From Saprospiraceae bacterium (lineage in GTDB: Bacteria > Bacteroidota > Bacteroidia > Chitinophagales > Saprospiraceae), in the NCBI GenBank assembly GCA_020629035.1, contig JAHDEC010000024.1, positions 1 through 62,498 on the forward strand: a stretch of DNA of 62,498 nucleotides, read 5' to 3'. Under the pieces are notes generated by a model that made no database searches, had not been told where the DNA came from, and was given only the letters and a program-made list of their open reading frames with translations. Of the stretch, positions 54,469-62,498 are shown piece after piece. The translations under genes were made by a program, and so were the position numbers. Each line of letters starts with the position of its first letter. Positions within the stretch are counted from its first letter, which is position 1.

Positions 54469-55962
54469 ATGAAAAAAACTTTACTCTTGTTGTTAGCCGT
54501 TTTTTCTGCTCATTTGGTAACAGCTCAAATGGCAGATGGTACGGTACTTAGTAATACCATTACCGGCGAAGATGTGGTAACTGGAGAGACGGTAGATCTT
54601 TTCGAATGGTTAGAAGATGATAAAACGGTTATTGTAGATGTATTTACAACTTGGTGTGGACCATGTTGGTCTTTTCACCAATCAGGCATGTTAGAAAATT
54701 TATATGATCAATACGGACCTGAAGGAACAGATGTATTAAGAATCGTTGGTGCTGAAGCTGATGCTACTACCACTATGGCAGATCTGATGGGAACTGGCTC
54801 AAATACGGCTGGAGATTGGTTAGATGGTGTACATTATAATATAGTAGATAATGCTTCTTGGGCAAGCTATTTTAGTGTAGGTTATTATCCTTCTATTTTT
54901 GTCATTAGACCTAACAAAGGAGTATTCCATATGTATGGAGATGAGTACAGAGCAAACATCAATGATCCTGCGTGGTGGGATCGTGCTATTGGCCAAGGTC
55001 AAGCTGATGACATGTTAGCTTCACTTAAGGTACCTACTGGTTCTAAGTGTGACCCGCAAGAGCAAGTTCAAGTGGACATGTTTAACTTTGGGACAAGTAA
55101 TATTACCACTGCAGAGTTTGATGTGGAAATAAATGGAACATCCGGAGATCCAATGGTTTTTACTGGAGATTTAGAGCCTTTTAGGAAACAAGTTTATCTA
55201 TCCTCACCGATTACCATTCCAGAAGGAGAAACGGCAATGACCGTAACGAGTTCTACCATTAACGGATCTGAAATAGCAGCTGATGATGTAGTTAGTGATA
55301 ATGGGGTAATGTATTACAGTCCTATCGAAGAAACATCCTTTTTTATAAAAGTACATACTGACGCTGACCCTGAACAAACTTCAGGAAAAGTGTATGATCA
55401 TAATGGACAAACCATTAAATCATTTGGTCCTTTTGAAGCAACTGACGAATATCAAACCTTTGAATTTCATGTTACCTTACCTTTTCCGCAGGATGAAATT
55501 GACTGTGTAAAGATTTTGATCTTTGATGGTAATGGTGATGGTATGGCAAACTGGGATGGAACATCTAATGTTATGCCAGGTATAGAATTAGCTGACACCC
55601 AAGGAAATACCATCAAGCCGGTAATCGAGCCTTTTGAAGCATGGAGCATTAACCGAATTGATAACGCAGTAAATGCAATCGCTTCTTCTAATGAAGATTT
55701 ATCAATTGTGACGGGTTTATCAGTGAGTCCTAATCCAGCTTCTGATCAGCTCTTAGTTGATTTAGATTTAGCAAGCGCTGAAGCAATCCAATTAATCATG
55801 TATAACAACATGGGCCAGCAAGTGATGATAAGAAATATCCAAGCGAATCAAGGATTCCAGCAGCAAAGAATAGATGTAACTAATTTTGATAATGGTATGT
55901 ATACACTGCAGACTGTTAGCGAAAGTGGTATACGTTCAGTAAAAGTTGTGGTGAGTAAATAA
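54469..55962 (+). CDS. Secreted thioredoxin-like protein with T9SS tail
   Basis: The 497-residue protein has a signal peptide (LLLLLAVFSAHLVTAQ, ~5-20). Its thioredoxin-type domain contains the active-site segment FTTWCGPCWSFHQSGMLENL (Cys 63 and Cys 66) and a cis-Pro candidate near GYYPSIFVIRPNKG (~140-153). Beta-rich modules follow from ~190, and a type A T9SS tail closes the protein (LSVSPNPASDQLLVDLDL ... NFDNGMYTLQTVSESGIRSVKVVVSK). It should reduce or isomerise disulfides in secreted proteins outside the cell, which is inferred from the fold. A strong intrinsic terminator follows. Confidence 0.9.
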   Translation: MKKTLLLLLAVFSAHLVTAQMADGTVLSNTITGEDVVTGETVDLFEWLEDDKTVIVDVFTTWCGPCWSFHQSGMLENLYDQYGPEGTDVLRIVGAEADATTTMADLMGTGSNTAGDWLDGVHYNIVDNASWASYFSVGYYPSIFVIRPNKGVFHMYGDEYRANINDPAWWDRAIGQGQADDMLASLKVPTGSKCDPQEQVQVDMFNFGTSNITTAEFDVEINGTSGDPMVFTGDLEPFRKQVYLSSPITIPEGETAMTVTSSTINGSEIAADDVVSDNGVMYYSPIEETSFFIKVHTDADPEQTSGKVYDHNGQTIKSFGPFEATDEYQTFEFHVTLPFPQDEIDCVKILIFDGNGDGMANWDGTSNVMPGIELADTQGNTIKPVIEPFEAWSINRIDNAVNAIASSNEDLSIVTGLSVSPNPASDQLLVDLDLASAEAIQLIMYNNMGQQVMIRNIQANQGFQQQRIDVTNFDNGMYTLQTVSESGIRSVKVVVSK

Positions 55963-55983
55963 TAGCAGCAAAACCTCAAACAG

Positions 55984-56021
55984 AAAAACGCTATCCAATT
56001 AGTTTTGGATAGCGTTTTTTT
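55984..56021 (+). terminator. Strong intrinsic terminator
   Basis: AAAAACGCTATCCAA (55984-55998) pairs with TTGGATAGCGTTTTT (56005-56019) around a 6-nt loop, followed by further T. It ends the transcript of the thioredoxin-like paralogs. Confidence 0.88.
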
Positions 56022-56095
56022 ATATTCAGTATTCAGTAAAGATTAAGTCGAATTTTAATGCCAATCAAATTAATAATAAAGTATAATTGAATTAA

Positions 56096-56185
56096 ATGAC
56101 TACAAAAACAAAATTGCGACAAAAGATAAATCTAATAGAATACGATAGTTATTTAGAAGTTATAGACAATAAGAATGGAAAATAA
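56096..56185 (+). pseudogene. N-terminal fragment of a toxin-antitoxin-type antitoxin
   Basis: A 29-codon frame encodes MTTKTKLRQKINLIEYDSYL followed by EVIDNKNGK. It resembles the first helices of small Bacteroidota antitoxins. The stop overlaps the start of the HEPN-like gene. The fragment at 56795-57013 looks like the matching C-terminal half (see there), so this may be an antitoxin gene interrupted by the HEPN-like gene. The fragment is short, so the family assignment is tentative. Confidence 0.35.
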
Positions 56186-56777
56186 AATTCAAGAGTACGT
56201 ACAAAATGCATCTCCACTTCAGTGGATAGAGTACGCTGAAGAACTAAGAGATGCATCCGAGGCTATATGGAAAGAATCTGAGAATACTAAAGTATTTAAT
56301 GCATATCCAAAACCAATAACAAAACCTGGATTGTCAAGAGTTTACTTTTTGAACATTGGTTACTCTCTCGAAAATCTTTTAAAAGGGCTTTTGATTACAG
56401 AAAATCCTGATTTAATAAAAGATGGTAAAATCGAATCATCAATATCTTCAGGTCACAGATTACATGAATTAGCTGCATTAATCAAAAGTATTTCTTTTAA
56501 TAGAGAGGAAATCGAGTTATTCAAAATTCTCTCCACAGCTATTCCCTCATGGAGTCGATATCCAATCCCGAAGAAATGGCAAATAAATACCACCGAGAAA
56601 ATAATCAACAGAGATGTGCGAGACTTATTTTTAAAAATATGGAACAAAATAGGCCATATGATTTATGAAAAGACAAAAGACGGATGGAATGGTCCAAATG
56701 GAGTTAGCATAGATATCTGGAGAAGTTCATATTTTGAAGGAAAAATGGACTTTGAAATTCCAAAACTTAAAGAATAA
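56175..56777 (+). CDS. HEPN-like protein
   Basis: The 200-residue all-helical protein has VYFLNIGYSLENLLKGLLITENP (~55-77), SGHRLHELAALIKSISFNREEIELFKILSTAIPSWSRYPIPKKW (~94-137) and a final KIWNKIGHMIYEKTKDGW. The order Lys-rich helix, GHxLxxLA and a late RYPxP is typical of HEPN-like proteins, many of which are abortive-infection or toxin RNases. The canonical RxxxxH motif was not seen, so an active RNase cannot be claimed. It appears to interrupt an antitoxin-type gene, and a 15-bp repeat found after the macrodomain gene follows its stop codon. Confidence 0.55.
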   Translation: MENKIQEYVQNASPLQWIEYAEELRDASEAIWKESENTKVFNAYPKPITKPGLSRVYFLNIGYSLENLLKGLLITENPDLIKDGKIESSISSGHRLHELAALIKSISFNREEIELFKILSTAIPSWSRYPIPKKWQINTTEKIINRDVRDLFLKIWNKIGHMIYEKTKDGWNGPNGVSIDIWRSSYFEGKMDFEIPKLKE

Positions 56778-56781
56778 AAGC

Positions 56782-56796
56782 TTAAATCATGTGATT
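56782..56796 (+). repeat. 15-bp repeat TTAAATCATGTGATT, copy 2
   Basis: It is identical to 49989-50003 and lies 4 nt after the HEPN-like stop codon, at the junction with the apparent second half of the antitoxin gene. Confidence 0.6.
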
Positions 56797-57013
56797 GCTA
56801 TCGCCAAATCCGCCACATATCGCCGATGCGTCCTCTATACTTATCTATCTAGAAGATTCAGAAAAAGAACTAAGTCAACTGGCTAAATCGGACAGAGAAG
56901 CTATCGAAAAAAGTACAAAACAAATTGTAAACGGTGAATACATCTCTCAATTGGACTTGGAGAATAAGATGAATAAAATGGATAAGAAAATAAAATGGTC
57001 AACTCTAACTTAA
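56795..57013 (+). pseudogene. C-terminal antitoxin fragment fused to a toxin start
   Basis: The frame has no proper start (TTG inside the 15-bp repeat). It encodes LEDSEKELSQLAKSDREAIE, then KSTKQIVNGEYISQLDLENKM and finally DKKIKWSTLT. The NGEYIS segment is common in the C-terminal half of RelB-like antitoxins. The closing IKWS resembles the first residues of RelE/ParE-type toxins, which usually follow directly. Antitoxin and toxin therefore appear fused and broken. Together with 56096-56185 this suggests a dead TA module. Confidence 0.4.
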
Positions 57014-57091
57014 TAACTAGTTACTATCAGTGCATTTTAATAACAAAAACATCTAAGAATTGCCTACTAAACCATTTAATAAAAATCTAAG

Positions 57092-57156
57092 GACCAAGTA
57101 CCAAGTACCAAGCACATCAAATCTAACATCTAAAGTCTAAAAATCTAACATCTAAA
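57092..57156. repeat. Short tandem and direct repeats upstream of the E2 gene's 3' end
   Basis: ACCAAGT/ACCAAGC occurs three times in 57093-57113, and ATCTAACATCTAAA occurs twice (57121-57134 and 57143-57156, 22-bp period). No reading frame covers them. They look like simple intergenic repeats of the kind that spread through Bacteroidota genomes. Confidence 0.55.
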
Positions 57157-57159
57157 AAC

Positions 57160-58413
57160 CTACCTAAGCAACTTCATAGGATTCTCCAAGTACTCCTTCA
57201 AAGTACCTAAAAATTTAGCTCCCGTTGCTCCATCTATAGCTCTATGATCGCAAGATAAAGTAACCTTCATCGTATGGCCAACCACAATTTGCCCATTGTC
57301 CACGACTGGTTTTTCTACAATCGTTCCAACCGCAAGTATACATGCATCTGGTGGGTTAATAATAGCTGTAAATTCAGTAATCTCAAACATACCAAGATTA
57401 GAAATAGTAAAGGTATTTCCTTGCATTTCATCCAAACCTAGTTTCTTAACCTTAGCTTTTCCTGCTAGGTCTCTGATTTCAGACCAAATGATATTAAGTG
57501 ATTTTCTATCAGCATCCTTAATGACTGGAACTAATAATCCATCATCTACAGCAACGGCTACACCTACATTGATTTGTTCGTGGAATGTTATTTTATCATC
57601 TAACCATGAGCAATTTACATTTGGATACTTTCTTAATGCAGAGGCACAAGCCTTGACAACCATATCATTGTATGAGATACGATTGTCTTCGCCTTCATTT
57701 AATTGCTTTCTGGCTGCCATAGCGGCATCCATGCGTATTTCGGTAGTTAGATAAAAATGCGGAGCGCCAAATTTACTCTCACTTAATCTTCTTGCAATGG
57801 TTTTTCGCATTTGACTCACCGGCACATCACCATAATTAAATGCAGGATTGCTAACCGCTGGAGCTAAGCTTCCATTTGATGCAGCCAAACTTCCTCCACT
57901 TGCTATAAATGCTTCAATGTCTCTTTTAATGATTCTTCCGCCTTCTCCAGATCCTTGAACCATACCAAGAGAAATATTAGATGCTTCAGCTAATTTTTTA
58001 GCTAAAGGAGAGGCTTTTATTCTTCCATCCGTTGTTACAGCTGGTGCACTTGCCATAACTGGCGCTGGAGCTTTAGCTACTGGAGCTGGAGCCGCAGCAA
58101 CTTCCGCTTTTGGTGCTTCCTCAGCAACTGCGACGGTTTCATTCTTCAATTCTTCTAGTATCCCACTTATATCTTCGCCTTTATCACCAATAATGGCAAT
58201 CATTTTATCTACAGCAATAGGTCCAGATTCAATACCAATATGCAACAAGGTTCCGTTTTCGAAACTCTCTAATTCCATAGTAGCTTTATCCGTTTCTACT
58301 TCAGCTAATATATCTCCAGGTGCTACTGCATCCCCAACTTTTTTCAGCCAGGCTACAATATTCCCTTCTTCCATGGTATCACTCAACCTGGGCATTCTTA
58401 TTACTTCTGCCAT
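57160..58413 (-). CDS. Dihydrolipoamide acyltransferase (E2) of a 2-oxoacid dehydrogenase
   Basis: The 417-residue protein begins with one lipoyl domain carrying the lipoylated Lys 43 in VETDKATMELES. A Pro/Ala-rich linker (AEEAPKAEVAAAPAPVAKAPAP) follows, then a peripheral subunit-binding domain (IKASPLAKKLAEASNISL ... GGRIIKRDIEAFI, ~133-170). The trimer-forming catalytic domain ends in CDHRAIDGATGAKFL (~388-402, the DHRxxDG active site). It moves acyl groups from E1 to CoA, most likely as pyruvate dehydrogenase E2 (pdhC/aceF), though branched-chain or oxoglutarate forms are not excluded. E1 and E3 genes are not in the window. It diverges from recR. Confidence 0.88.
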   Translation of the reverse strand: MAEVIRMPRLSDTMEEGNIVAWLKKVGDAVAPGDILAEVETDKATMELESFENGTLLHIGIESGPIAVDKMIAIIGDKGEDISGILEELKNETVAVAEEAPKAEVAAAPAPVAKAPAPVMASAPAVTTDGRIKASPLAKKLAEASNISLGMVQGSGEGGRIIKRDIEAFIASGGSLAASNGSLAPAVSNPAFNYGDVPVSQMRKTIARRLSESKFGAPHFYLTTEIRMDAAMAARKQLNEGEDNRISYNDMVVKACASALRKYPNVNCSWLDDKITFHEQINVGVAVAVDDGLLVPVIKDADRKSLNIIWSEIRDLAGKAKVKKLGLDEMQGNTFTISNLGMFEITEFTAIINPPDACILAVGTIVEKPVVDNGQIVVGHTMKVTLSCDHRAIDGATGAKFLGTLKEYLENPMKLLR

Positions 58414-58616
58414 TTTTCAGAATTTTTTCAAAAATATAAACTCATTCATTGCTAGACGATAATTAATGGAAAAATATGTGCCAATTCTTAAGATTAATTA
58501 AAAAGCAACTGTTTTTTCCACTCATTACAATTAATAAAGGTACATGAAGGTTTAAACATTAATGCCTAACTTTAAGGACGAAATTATCCAGTTCATTTAA
58601 CTAGCGACTATACATA

Positions 58617-59234
58617 TTGAATTTAACTTCAAGAATATTACAAGAGGCTGTGGATGCATTTGCTGCTTTACCCAGCATAGGGAGGAAATCTGCCCTTCGA
58701 ATGGTTTTGCATTTAGCGCAAGATAAATTTGATAAAAAAAGCAAAATTAAACAGGCCATGAAGTCCTTGAGTGAGGATTTAAAGCTTTGCCAATGTTGCT
58801 ATAGTTTTTCAGATACAGATATTTGTGCAATCTGTTCGAATGTAACACGAAGCGACCAGCTAATCTGTGTCGTAGAGAGTATTAAGGATGTGATCGCCAT
58901 CGAAGAAACCAATAGCTTTTTCGGTAAATTCCATGTTTTAGGAGGCGTTATTTCACCCTTGGAAGGTGTAGGTCCAGAAGATCTGCGAGTCCAGGAGTTA
59001 GTCGATCGAGTTCAAGGGGTAGAAAACTGTGAACTAATTATGGCTTTAAGCCCGACTATAGACGGAGAAACGACCATTTTTTATCTGTCTAAATTACTTG
59101 AAAATAACGCAGTTAATATATCCACCATTGCACGTGGTGTGTCCTTTGGCGGAGAGATTTCTTATGCAGACGAAATAACCTTAGGTCGATCGATTTCGAA
59201 TCGTCAACCTTATTCTCAAAATGTTGTCCAATAA
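58617..59234 (+). CDS. recR: Recombination mediator RecR
   Basis: RecR works with RecO (and RecF) to load RecA on single-stranded DNA in gap repair. The 205-residue protein has the N-terminal helix-hairpin-helix (FAALPSIGRKSALRMVLHLAQ, ~15-35), a C4 zinc finger (LCQCCYSFSDTDICAICSN, ~56-74) and a Toprim domain (LICVVESIKDVIAIEETNSFFGKFHVLGG ... LIMALSPTIDGETTIFYLSKLL). The start is TTG at 58617. No in-frame ATG exists nearby and the N-terminus fits family members. A -7-like TAACTTTA lies at 58567. Confidence 0.95.
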   Translation: MNLTSRILQEAVDAFAALPSIGRKSALRMVLHLAQDKFDKKSKIKQAMKSLSEDLKLCQCCYSFSDTDICAICSNVTRSDQLICVVESIKDVIAIEETNSFFGKFHVLGGVISPLEGVGPEDLRVQELVDRVQGVENCELIMALSPTIDGETTIFYLSKLLENNAVNISTIARGVSFGGEISYADEITLGRSISNRQPYSQNVVQ

Positions 59235-59243
59235 AACTATACA

Positions 59244-61199
59244 ATGGTTGATATTTCGATCATTATAGTCAATTATAATGTTAAGCATTTTTTACGACAA
59301 TGTTTGCAATCTATTCACCGAGCAGCTGGAAATTATAAGGTAGAAGTCATCGTGGTAGATAATAAATCCATAGATGGTTCTCAAGCCATGCTTCAGGCAG
59401 AATTTCCCGAGGTAACCACCATATTTAATCAAGAAAATGTAGGCTTTTCTACAGCGAATAATCAGGGTATAAAAATCGCAAAAGGATCATACATCCTATT
59501 ATTAAACCCTGATACCGTATTAAGTGAAAACACCTTATCAGTTTGTCTTGATAAAGCAAAATCTACAGCAAATTGTGGAGCAATAGGGGTTAAGTTAATC
59601 GATGGTAAGGGCAATTATTTGCCAGAGTCAAAACGTGGTTATCCTGGTATCTGGACATCCTTTTGCAAGTTCTCTGGTCTTGGACGTATATTCAGTAATT
59701 CCAAGTTTTTTAATGCCTACTATTTAGGTCATTTAGATAAAGAAGTAGCTAATGAAATAGATGTTTTATGTGGTGCATTTATGTTTATCCCCAAAAAGGT
59801 TTTAGACAAAGCTGGACTATTGGATGAGCAGTTTTTTATGTACGGTGAAGACATTGACCTAAGCTATAGAATCCAGCAAGCAGGTTTTACGAATTACTAT
59901 CTACCCGAAACAAGCATCATTCATTACAAAGGAGAAAGCACAAAAAAGGCAAGTTTTAATTATGTAAAATCCTTTTACGGTGCCATGAAAATATTTGCCA
60001 CGAAGCATCTAACTGGCCCAGGATCGAAAATGTACCTCTTGTTTATCCAGTTGGCTATTGTCTTATTTGGGCTGGTTAGTTTAGTAAAGAACAGATTAAA
60101 AAAAGTGATTCCTTTATTGTTAGACTTCTCAGTAGGTCTAGCCACAGTTTATGTAATTTCTGAAGGATGGCAGCGATTAGTATACCACACAGATAGTTAT
60201 TTTGGAGGGCATCAATATTGGATGTTTATAGTCGGTTTAGTCTTGTTGCTGATGCTGATTTTGTACGTCATCGGGCACTATGACCCACAAGCTAAAAAGC
60301 GACGTTATATCTGGATAAGTTTTGGCAGTTTATTACTCATGTTGAGTATATATGGTTTAATGCCTAGTAGCTTACGATTTTCCAGAGGTGTATTGATTCT
60401 TAGTACTTTGAGTTTGTTGTTTATGTATTTTAATACTAAGAAAATATGGAACAAACTGAGACATGGGATTTGGCGTTACGAAAAAGATAGCCTTAAAAAA
60501 ATATTGCTGGTAGGCGAACAAGCATCTGCAGCATTACTTATTCCGATTATTGATGAGAAATATCAGGATGCTCAAATGTTAGGAGTGATTTCGCCATTAG
60601 TTTCAGCACAAGTTGATCCTTACTATTTAAACGATATAGAACATTTAGCTGAGGTAGGTAAAATGCTTTCGGCAAATGAGGTCATCTTTTGCAGTAAGGA
60701 TTTAGATCACTCGATCATCTTTAATTGGATGGCAAATTTAGGTTCCCAGTATTCGTTTAAGATTGCTAGTTTAAGTAATGATAGCTTGTTAGGCAGTACC
60801 AGTAAGAATAGTAATGGAGAGTGGATCACCGAGCAAGTACAATTTAACATCGAAGAGCCGTCAAATCGAAGATTAAAGCGAATCTTTGACGTTGTTGTAG
60901 CTGTAGGAGCTTGTCTTTTGTTTCCCATATTTCTTTTGTACAGCAGACAAACTAGGTTGATTTTGTCCAATGTCGTTTTCGTTATTTTTGCACGTAAAAC
61001 CTGGATTTCTTACAAGGAAGAAAACAAGGGGCATTTACCAGATATTAAACTAGGTGTTTTGCCAGTATTTCCCTTGCATCGCTTTAACTTGGCATTAATT
61101 AACAAACCTGAAATATTGGATTTTCATTATGCTAAGAACTATAGCGTCATTATGGATATCGAGATGTTATTAATTCATGCTTTTACAAAACAATCATGA
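59244..61199 (+). CDS. Multidomain family 2 glycosyltransferase
   Basis: The 651-residue protein begins with a GT2 domain: ISIIIVNYNVKHFLRQCLQSI (~4-24), VEVIVVDNKSIDGSQ, NVGFSTANNQGIKIAKGSYILLLNPDTVL (DxD-like NPDT, ~92) and CGAFMFIPKKVLDKAGLLDEQFFMYGEDIDLSYR (~175-208). From ~265 come several transmembrane helices and a soluble Rossmann-like part (KKILLVGEQASAALLIPI ~414). The C-terminal segment (RRLKRIFDVVVAVGACLLFPI ... YAKNYSVIMDIEML) recurs in Bacteroidota glycosyltransferases of this size. It transfers a sugar to an envelope or exopolysaccharide acceptor. The final codons overlap the next gene (ATGA). Confidence 0.88.
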   Translation: MVDISIIIVNYNVKHFLRQCLQSIHRAAGNYKVEVIVVDNKSIDGSQAMLQAEFPEVTTIFNQENVGFSTANNQGIKIAKGSYILLLNPDTVLSENTLSVCLDKAKSTANCGAIGVKLIDGKGNYLPESKRGYPGIWTSFCKFSGLGRIFSNSKFFNAYYLGHLDKEVANEIDVLCGAFMFIPKKVLDKAGLLDEQFFMYGEDIDLSYRIQQAGFTNYYLPETSIIHYKGESTKKASFNYVKSFYGAMKIFATKHLTGPGSKMYLLFIQLAIVLFGLVSLVKNRLKKVIPLLLDFSVGLATVYVISEGWQRLVYHTDSYFGGHQYWMFIVGLVLLLMLILYVIGHYDPQAKKRRYIWISFGSLLLMLSIYGLMPSSLRFSRGVLILSTLSLLFMYFNTKKIWNKLRHGIWRYEKDSLKKILLVGEQASAALLIPIIDEKYQDAQMLGVISPLVSAQVDPYYLNDIEHLAEVGKMLSANEVIFCSKDLDHSIIFNWMANLGSQYSFKIASLSNDSLLGSTSKNSNGEWITEQVQFNIEEPSNRRLKRIFDVVVAVGACLLFPIFLLYSRQTRLILSNVVFVIFARKTWISYKEENKGHLPDIKLGVLPVFPLHRFNLALINKPEILDFHYAKNYSVIMDIEMLLIHAFTKQS

Positions 61200-62380
61200 G
61201 TATTCAAGAGGTCATTCAATCAAAAGCTAAAGAATATTTCACTGAGATTCAGTCTTGGAGAAGGCATCTGCACATGCATCCCGAACTATCTTTCGAAGAG
61301 CATAACACCGCCCAGTTCATCGAAGAACAATTAGCAAATATGGGTATTTCCAATGTTCAGCGAATGGCCGAGACTGGAGTAGTAGCTTTAATGGGTAATG
61401 GGCCGAAAACCTATGCACTCAGAGCGGATATAGATGCCTTACCCATTCAAGAAACTAATAGCAAAGCTTATAAAAGTAAAGTAGCGAATACGATGCATGC
61501 TTGTGGTCATGATGTCCATACTTCTTCTTTACTAGGCGCTGCCAAAATATTAAAGGATTTAGAAGCTGACTTGGAGGGACAGGTCAAATTAATTTTCCAG
61601 CCGGCCGAAGAAAAACTGCCAGGCGGTGCTTCCATTTTAATTAAAGAAGGTGTGCTTAAAAACCCGGCTCCAAGTTCTATAGCTGGACAGCACGTTCATC
61701 CACCTCTAGCAGTGGGTAAAGTAGGTTTTAGATCAGGAAAATATATGGCTTCGGCAGATGAAATATATCTAACCATTATTGGGAAAGGAGGACATGCAGC
61801 ACTACCTAACAATCTTATAGATCCATTGGTAGTGGTTTCTCAATTGATTATGAGTTTGCAGACGATTATCAGTCGATCAGCAGATCCCAAGATGCCTTCG
61901 GTACTTTCGTTTGGAAAAATTAACTCAGAGGGTGGAGCCACCAATGTGATTCCAGACAAAATCTATTTGGAGGGGACTTTTAGGACTTTTGATGAAACCT
62001 GGCGTAAAAAGGCCCATGAGCAGATAAAGCATATGGTCCATCAGGTTTGCGAGACATATGGTGCTACTTATGAGCTAGATATAAAAGTTGGTTATCCTAA
62101 TTTATACAACAATCCTGAAGAGACAGCACGCTGCAAAGCACTGGCGATTGAATATTTAGGAGCAGACAATGTAGTGGATTTACCGATGAGGACTTCGGCC
62201 GAGGATTTTGCTTTTTACTCGCATGAAATCCCAGCTTGCTTTTATCGATTAGGAACAGGTAATGAAGCTAAAGGCATTACTTCACCGGTGCATACTTCTA
62301 CCTTTGATATAGATGAGGAAGCATTGCTTGTGGGTGCTGGTTTAATGGCTTATCTGGCTTATTATCGTGTTAAGGACTAG
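61196..62380 (+). CDS. M20 family amidohydrolase
   Basis: The 394-residue zinc hydrolase of the M20 family (N-acyl-amino-acid amidohydrolase/hippurate hydrolase type) has RADIDALPIQETN (~77-89), the metal ligands in MHACGHDVHTSSLLGAAKIL (~99-118), FQPAEEKLPGGASILIKEG (~134-152) and GQHVHPPLAVGKVGFRSG (~163). DFAFYSHEIPACFYRLGTGN (~340) and HTSTFDIDEEAL close the sequence. It cleaves acyl or peptide amides from amino acids. The specific substrate is unknown. Its start overlaps the glycosyltransferase stop (ATGA), so the two are translationally coupled. Confidence 0.92.
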   Translation: MSIQEVIQSKAKEYFTEIQSWRRHLHMHPELSFEEHNTAQFIEEQLANMGISNVQRMAETGVVALMGNGPKTYALRADIDALPIQETNSKAYKSKVANTMHACGHDVHTSSLLGAAKILKDLEADLEGQVKLIFQPAEEKLPGGASILIKEGVLKNPAPSSIAGQHVHPPLAVGKVGFRSGKYMASADEIYLTIIGKGGHAALPNNLIDPLVVVSQLIMSLQTIISRSADPKMPSVLSFGKINSEGGATNVIPDKIYLEGTFRTFDETWRKKAHEQIKHMVHQVCETYGATYELDIKVGYPNLYNNPEETARCKALAIEYLGADNVVDLPMRTSAEDFAFYSHEIPACFYRLGTGNEAKGITSPVHTSTFDIDEEALLVGAGLMAYLAYYRVKD

Positions 62381-62450
62381 TTGTAAGCAATTAAACCAAA
62401 CCAGATAAAAAGAGTCTAAGCTGAAAAATAAATTTAGGAATGAAAAAAAT

Positions 62451-62498
62451 ATGAGAAGAAAAATCTTACTTTCAGCAATAACAATTTTAACTTTTGTT
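62451..62498 (+). CDS. Start of a secreted protein, cut by the window edge
   Basis: ATG at 62451 opens a frame that runs off the window and encodes MRRKILLSAITILTFV, which has the basic start and hydrophobic core of a signal peptide. No more can be said. An overlapping ATG at 62440 stops after three codons. Confidence 0.5.
   Translation, partial: MRRKILLSAITILTFV

Noticed and set aside
57092-57156. CRISPR array
   Set aside because: The units are too short and irregular, there are no spacers of even length, and no cas genes are nearby.

Overview
The window reads as a chromosomal segment of a Bacteroidota bacterium, most likely close to the Saprospiria. The signs are type IX secretion (T9SS) C-terminal domains on several very large secreted proteins, a DUF1800/DUF1501 pair, metalloproteases and thioredoxin-like proteins with secretion tails, promoters with the Bacteroidota -7 box TAnnTTTG, almost no Shine-Dalgarno sequences, and AT-rich DNA. 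No taxonomic search was possible, so the family-level placement is inference.

Layout. 1-9.1 kb: two giant tandem paralogous surface proteins with type B T9SS tails. 9.1-19 kb: a small DUF4783-like secreted protein, gpmI, a lipoprotein, the DUF1800/DUF1501 pair, an outer-membrane-type protein, a lipoprotein alpha/beta hydrolase, a 29-codon membrane peptide, a SET-domain protein and two YdeI/DUF1905-type proteins. 19-29.4 kb: a CPA1 antiporter with a TrkA-N domain, an M36 metalloprotease, prfC, a GNAT-like protein, a VOC protein and a leucine-rich-repeat T9SS cargo. 29.5-33.2 kb: a minus-strand operon mhpD-mhpF-mhpE-MBL hydrolase for the last steps of meta-cleavage catabolism. 33.3-40.6 kb: GNAT, EF-hand protein, dinB, an FMN-dependent hydroxy-acid dehydrogenase, an outer-membrane barrel, an ECF sigma factor with an unusual membrane-spanning partner, and a TIM-barrel isomerase lipoprotein.

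40.6-50.2 kb is an accessory island and the most interesting part. A WYL-domain repressor, a DUF2779 nuclease and a coiled-coil protein with a PD-(D/E)XK-like motif each have the same operator, TAGTGCA-N7-TGCACTA (one copy has two mismatches). At the two nuclease promoters the operator ends exactly 7 bp before the -7 box, and at the repressor's own promoter it overlaps the -7 box. A Fic AMPylase gene lies between them. Beyond it are decayed fragments (an XRE helix-turn-helix, an McrB-like fragment, a von Willebrand A gene with a deleted MIDAS motif), a divergent DNA sliding-clamp paralog and a macrodomain protein. The likely reading is a WYL-controlled, inducible nuclease regulon (defence or DNA-damage response) inside a turnover zone of defence genes. 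The regulon is inferred from sequence and is untested.

50.2-62.5 kb: tRNA-Val(GAC), an M43 metalloprotease, two paralogous thioredoxin-fold T9SS cargos (one without its cysteines), a HEPN-like gene that seems to interrupt a toxin-antitoxin remnant, then core genes: the E2 subunit of a 2-oxoacid dehydrogenase, recR, a multidomain glycosyltransferase, an M20 amidohydrolase and the start of a further secreted protein.
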